NCBI GenBank assembly: GCA_037447605.1
Contig: CM074816.1
Span: 97,509 to 149,220 of the forward strand
Reading direction: 5' to 3'
Length of the DNA: 51,712 nt
DNA from: Zygnema circumcarinatum
Taxonomy: Eukaryota > Streptophyta > Zygnematophyceae > Zygnematales > Zygnemataceae
Made by a program: the position numbers and the translations under genes. Position 1 is the first letter of the stretch, and each line of letters opens with the position of its first letter. This document shows, one piece after another, positions 47,597 through 51,712 of the stretch. A model generated the notes under the pieces. That model had not been told where the DNA came from. It saw only the letters and a list, made by a program, of their open reading frames with translations, and made no database searches.

Positions 47597-50500
47597 TCAA
47601 AATTTTCCAGGAGTCAAGAAGCCCACCATTTTATCGGAGAGGTGGTCCACAATCCAGAGCAGCAGTCCCCTGGTATCGGTTGCAAAGTCCTTTCCATACC
47701 ACTGGAGGATCTTGGGAATGAGAATCTTTTGCTTTCGGGATACTCCAATGGCAGCCTGTATGTACTCCTGGGCTGCCAATTCAAGTTCCGCTTTTATGTT
47801 CTCGGCTGAATATACCCGGACCTGCAAGAGGGGGAGGGGGAGGATGAGGATGAGGGGTAGGGGGGGAGGGGGTGGGAGGGAGCGGAAGAGGGTCATAATG
47901 GAGAGGGCGGGTAATTGAGTCCACAAATCGAGGAGTGGACGTTGTTTAAGTGGTCCGAGGCTCCAATCTCACAGAGTTTCCTTCAGAACAGTGGATCCTA
48001 CGGGTTTTGAAGGATTTCAGGAGGAGATTTTAGGCCTTCTAGGCGTATAGTCCTTCTGTAAACAGGTATTCTATTGAATGCATGATAGAATCAGCGATTC
48101 ATTGTGACATATACTTATATTTAGGGTATAACATTGGATTAATTGATCGCGATGTAGGCTATGTCGGGAGGGCCTTAAGGCACATACAGGCTATAATGGT
48201 CTTTACTTTAAGCAACCCTCACCCATATCTCCTCTCCCTGTTCTTCCCGCATGCATGAATCCAAGGTTCAAAAGACCCCATAACAATCACGCTCACTATG
48301 CGCAGAGATACGGCGGATGGAACTTACTGCTGGTGCAGAGCGTGCTCCACAACTGAGAGCGAAACTGACTAACGGCTCCGCCTGCGTTAGGGCGCATACT
48401 GTGCGCACATCTGACGGCTTGAACCGTTGAATTGGAAGGAGTCCAGCCTGTATAGATCATGCAAGGAATGTGAAAAGGCGTCGTAACAAACAGAAATTGC
48501 AAACTTGTGAGAGAATTTGCTGATGCCATGGTACATCACTATCAGGGTTGGAACACGTGCAGAAGCATCCATATGATTGGGAGAAGAGAAAAACATAAAA
48601 CAATGGGAAATGGATCATGAAATGCGGTATTATATCTCTAGAGAGTGGAGGGGAGGACCCACGAGAGCTGGGTGGTGGGAGTATGCTCTGAGAACATTAT
48701 GTTCAATAGCCAAAATTCGAAAAACCAGACCTCCGACAGCATATGCAGCCTGAACATTAGAAGAGTAAAACAGAACTGAATGTTAAAATCACATTGAGCA
48801 TAGCGAATGAAGAATCAGAAGTTTTGGGATTCAGACAATTAAGAGTTCGTGGGTATGCCGTACGATGCCAGGTCTCCAGAGTGAGTGTATTTTTGACTGC
48901 TTCAAAAAGACTCTGTAATTTCCCTTTCCATTTTGGAGGCCTTCTAGTGACAATCGTACACAGTACTTTTACAGTTCACTTTTAGGTACCGTTACTGTTC
49001 AGTTTCAACTTAGGTTCAGTTCCAAGTTTACGTTCAAATTTACATAGCTCTTGTCCGTCTGTGAGACTTGGACTTACAGTGACTTGAACAAAAGAATCAG
49101 CTCAAAATTGAAGCGGTTGAACTTGAAAATAGCAGGGATAACGATAAGGGCAGAGAACAGAAAAATAACGATGGGAGAAGGGGGAAAGAAAGAGAGATGC
49201 AACAGGGTGGAAAAAAGTCGGAATAACGGAAAAGAAAGGAAGGAAAAACGAAAGAATGGAGCCCACCTTCTGCATAAGCATTACCCTTTTGTAGTGTGAT
49301 TTTGGCACACCGTATTCAAGATATGCCTGCATACGCACAACACGCATACATACAGAGATTCACTTTCATACACGGAAAAAATGGTAGAAAGAAATGTCAA
49401 ATTTTCAGAAACCTGCCATAAACATGGTGGCATTTCAAAATGCTTAAAAAACTTGAAGCAAGCAAGCTTTGTAGTTTCCGGATTTCCAAGGTGCTCTGTC
49501 TTTTCTGGCTCGTTTACCGTATGTTCGTCCATTCTTTTTGTTTCTCATGTTTCATGATTTACAATTTGGATATTCTAGAGGTCGCTTTCAGTGTTAATTA
49601 GTAAGCTAGGGTTTTTTCTATGACGCACATGCATAACGCCGGCATTGTAAACGTTAATCCAAAATGCCAACCGCTCATTGTGAGAGAGCTTGGTCGGATC
49701 CACTTCCATAAGCTGCTCCGTCAGCTCCCTGTTGGACATCACCACGTGTATACCAGGAGTCACTTAAAGGTTTACCCCTCCACAAAAAGCATAGCTTATC
49801 TGCACTTGTAAGGAAATGAACGAAGGGCACAAAAACAGGAAAATGGGAAAATGGATACTCACTTAAACTGTTTGAATGCAACATTTTCTGAAAGCACGTT
49901 TTCTTTGTCCCCCGGAACCTGCTTAACCTCCTGCATTTTTAAATAGTTTCCGACATCTGCCAATGCTCCGATCTCCCGAAGATTATAAGGGTCGCTCTCC
50001 TTCTCCTTCACTGGTTGAGCCGAAGAAGAACTTGTCCTATTTGAAGGATTTATCAAATCTTCCGCAGCATTTGGTGCATTTGGAATGACAGTTTCTGGCG
50101 TGCTTGAATTAGGGTTGGATGGTCGGTTGGATGACCGAAGCCTGCATTCACAAAGTTCAATTGGAGGCTTTCTTTTTTTTTTTTTTTTTTGTTTACTCAA
50201 GAAAAGGAAAAAAAAGTTCCATGGATGCTTTTGGTGCCTAAACTTCCGTAACCGTGGAAACCGTCAGTGTTTGAAATTTAGTATTCAGACCTATTCATTT
50301 ATTCAATCCTTACTTAACCGCCAGAATAACGCTTCCAAAAGCGCAATCATTTGCATTTATGTTTCATGAGCTTACAAATACGACATGTCATGAAATTCGA
50401 ACTGGCGAGCTGTCACCCTTTTCTCTTCCATTGCATATGCGTAAGAAAGTAGCGAGAGGGAATAATAAATCCCATAATTGGAGTGCATTGCTGCTTTCAA

Positions 50501-51184
50501 GTTGCGGCATGTGAGTCTCAAGACGTTTCACAAATGTGCAGCAGCAACTTTAAATTAGGTGCGACCCACATCTGAGAGGGAGAGGGAGAGAGAGAGGGAG
50601 AGGGAGAATGATGAAGAGAGAGAGGAAGAGAGACAGAGAGAGTCACCTCGGCTATGTGCTGAATGAACTTACATATAAATATTTGAGATGCTCCGAACCA
50701 TGTCCTGAGAGAGCTCCACCGGTCTCCCAGCAAAGCTCACTCCAACACAACTCTCCTCCTCTCCAATCTCACGCTCTCCCGCTCCTCTTTCGACTGTCGA
50801 CTTCCGCATGTTGAGCACAAGTTGGTTCACTTTCTGCCACTTGGCAGCCACTTCCATGTCCGTTCCAGAATTACCAGTGAAACGAGCCGACTGAGTCGAC
50901 GAATATTGCGCACTGCTTTCCTCTGGGGTGAGTTCAAACTCCTTCGATGTTTTCTTATCTTTTTTCTTCTTCTTTTTGTCTCCTCGCCGGCTTCTGCGAG
51001 TAGGCTCAGAGGTTTCTGAATTAGCATTAGCATCATGCTGCTCGGATGATTCTTCCTCCTCTTGCTCATCCGTTGAAGACTTGTGACTTTGGTCAGCAAA
51101 AGCAGGTTCCGTTTCTGAAGGAGGTGTCTCGTCCCCTTCTACGGACTGATGAGAATGTTCCCGTAGCCGTTCCGTTACATGGAA
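47597..51184 (-). CDS. DUF547-domain protein
   Basis: Plant DUF547 (MIP1-like) protein of unknown biochemical function. Exons (minus): 51184..50673, 50141..49863, 49728..49629, 49326..49267, 48749..48663, 48447..48328, 47821..47597; phases carry through 461 codons. The first part is acidic and Ser-rich, with a Lys-rich run (DKKKKKKDKK), then a helix. DUF547 landmarks: FKELTEQLMEVDPTKLSHNE, RLAFWINVYNAGVMH, AYLEYGVPKSHYKRVM, AAYAVGGLVFRILAIEH, QAEPLVSFALSCGARSAPA and VRVYSAENIKAELE. The protein ends LSDKMVGFLTPGKF, close to the usual family C-terminus. The donor of the fifth listed exon (CTC/GTGGGT) is the weakest. Exon 51184 starts at a phase-0 acceptor, so at least one exon lies upstream; the zinc-ribbon exon near the right edge is a candidate. 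Confidence 0.88.
49051..49260. other. Intron of DUF547 gene, purine-rich
   Basis: AG-rich intronic sequence; the plus-strand open frame over it is Lys/Arg-rich and not a gene. Confidence 0.6.
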
Positions 51185-51493
51185 CTGCACATCATGAGGA
51201 ACGGAAGGGCTGTGTGAATGTATGAAGGAAACCGAAAAAATCTCCAAAAACCACTAAAATCTCTTCAGAATCCTCCTTTTTTCAAAGCTCAAAGACGTAA
51301 CCTGCACTCAAACATTTCTTAAACTCGCACAGCTATCCATCTTAAGATAGAGAATCCAATCTCCTACAAGCCTTCAGAACTTGTAAGCATTAAGACCTCT
51401 GAGAGTCTATCGTCTTGAATGTTCATTGCCTAGAATTGTTCATGACAATACTTAAAAAAATTGTATGATCCTGGCGAGGAAAAACTTCCTGAC

Positions 51494-51670
51494 CTCCGGG
51501 AAGCAGTTGTTGCAGAAAAACTCCCGACAGGTGCTACAAAAGAGAGTGGTGGGATTTGTGCGGCCCCTCGCGTTGCAGACGGGGCATTGGCGGGGAGCTG
51601 AGGGGGGGCGGCCTAACACTGTGAGGCTGGCAACAGAAGCTGCGGCAGATCGGGTTGCACTCAGATTAGA
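51494..51670 (-). CDS. Zinc-ribbon exon at right edge (partial)
   Basis: A minus-strand open stretch encodes QCPVCNARGRTNPTT, then LFCSTCREFFCNNCF: paired Cys-x2-Cys knuckles in a compact ribbon. The frame is open from a TGA at 51673..51671 down to a possible donor at CCG GAG/GTCAGG (51494), phase 0. That phase matches the first DUF547 exon, so it could be its 5' exon. The Cys pattern with a final CNNCF also resembles the zinc ribbon at the C-terminus of piggyBac-type transposases, so a transposase remnant is an alternative. If unspliced it runs on to a stop near 51440. Confidence 0.42.
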
Positions 51671-51712
51671 TCAAGAGAGATTCTGTGGTTGAAGACTGTA
51701 TAGTTCTTCGAT

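Noticed and set aside
47597-47821. Plus-strand ORF at 47588-47809
   Set aside because: Shadow of the last DUF547 exon, which is supported by homology on the minus strand.

Overview
The window is nuclear DNA of a streptophyte, meaning a charophyte green alga or an early-diverging land plant. All genes are intron-rich with canonical splice sites. Several have plant-type orthologs: a plastid aldo-keto reductase, HUA2, N-glycan core alpha-1,3-fucosyltransferase, the plastid DEAD-box helicase RH58, a DRM cytosine methyltransferase, a PICKLE-like CHD3 fragment and a DUF547 protein. An intronic array uses the plant telomere motif TTTAGGG. Introns and flanks are very rich in CT tracts and microsatellites. 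There is no operon-like organisation. I cannot name the species.

Layout, left to right: (1) aldo-keto reductase, plus strand, 5' end cut by the window edge; (2) a 410-residue coiled-coil protein, minus strand; (3) a GST-fold gene related to the N-terminal half of eEF1B-gamma, minus strand, apparently lacking the usual eEF1B-gamma C-terminal domain; (4) a HUA2-like PWWP/CID protein of 1773 residues, plus strand; (5) an unassigned reading frame with an internal stop, minus strand, then a short inverted-repeat element and a tRNA-His; (6) a GT10 fucosyltransferase, plus strand; (7) an 82-residue membrane protein (minus) divergent from the RH58 helicase (plus); (8) an 810-residue protein with a C-terminal membrane segment, minus strand; (9) an intergenic stretch with a second, longer copy of the inverted-repeat element; (10) a DRM-type methyltransferase, plus strand, followed by a broken CHD3 remnant; (11) a DUF547 protein, minus strand, and a zinc-ribbon exon at the right edge.

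Exon models were built by hand from GT-AG (and a few GC-AG) boundaries, checking that reading phase carries across each junction and that the joined protein matches the known family. Most internal exons are therefore firm. First exons, UTRs and promoters are weaker. Three genes encode or resemble chromatin and RNA-processing factors (HUA2-like, DRM-like, CHD3-like), but they are not obviously co-regulated. I found no clear new multi-gene system. The most unusual items are three phase-supported GC-AG introns, the inverted-repeat element pair related by an internal deletion, the GST-fold gene with an unfamiliar C-terminus, the truncated CHD3 remnant beside DRM, the G-box cluster in a divergent promoter, and the telomere-like array inside an RH58 intron.
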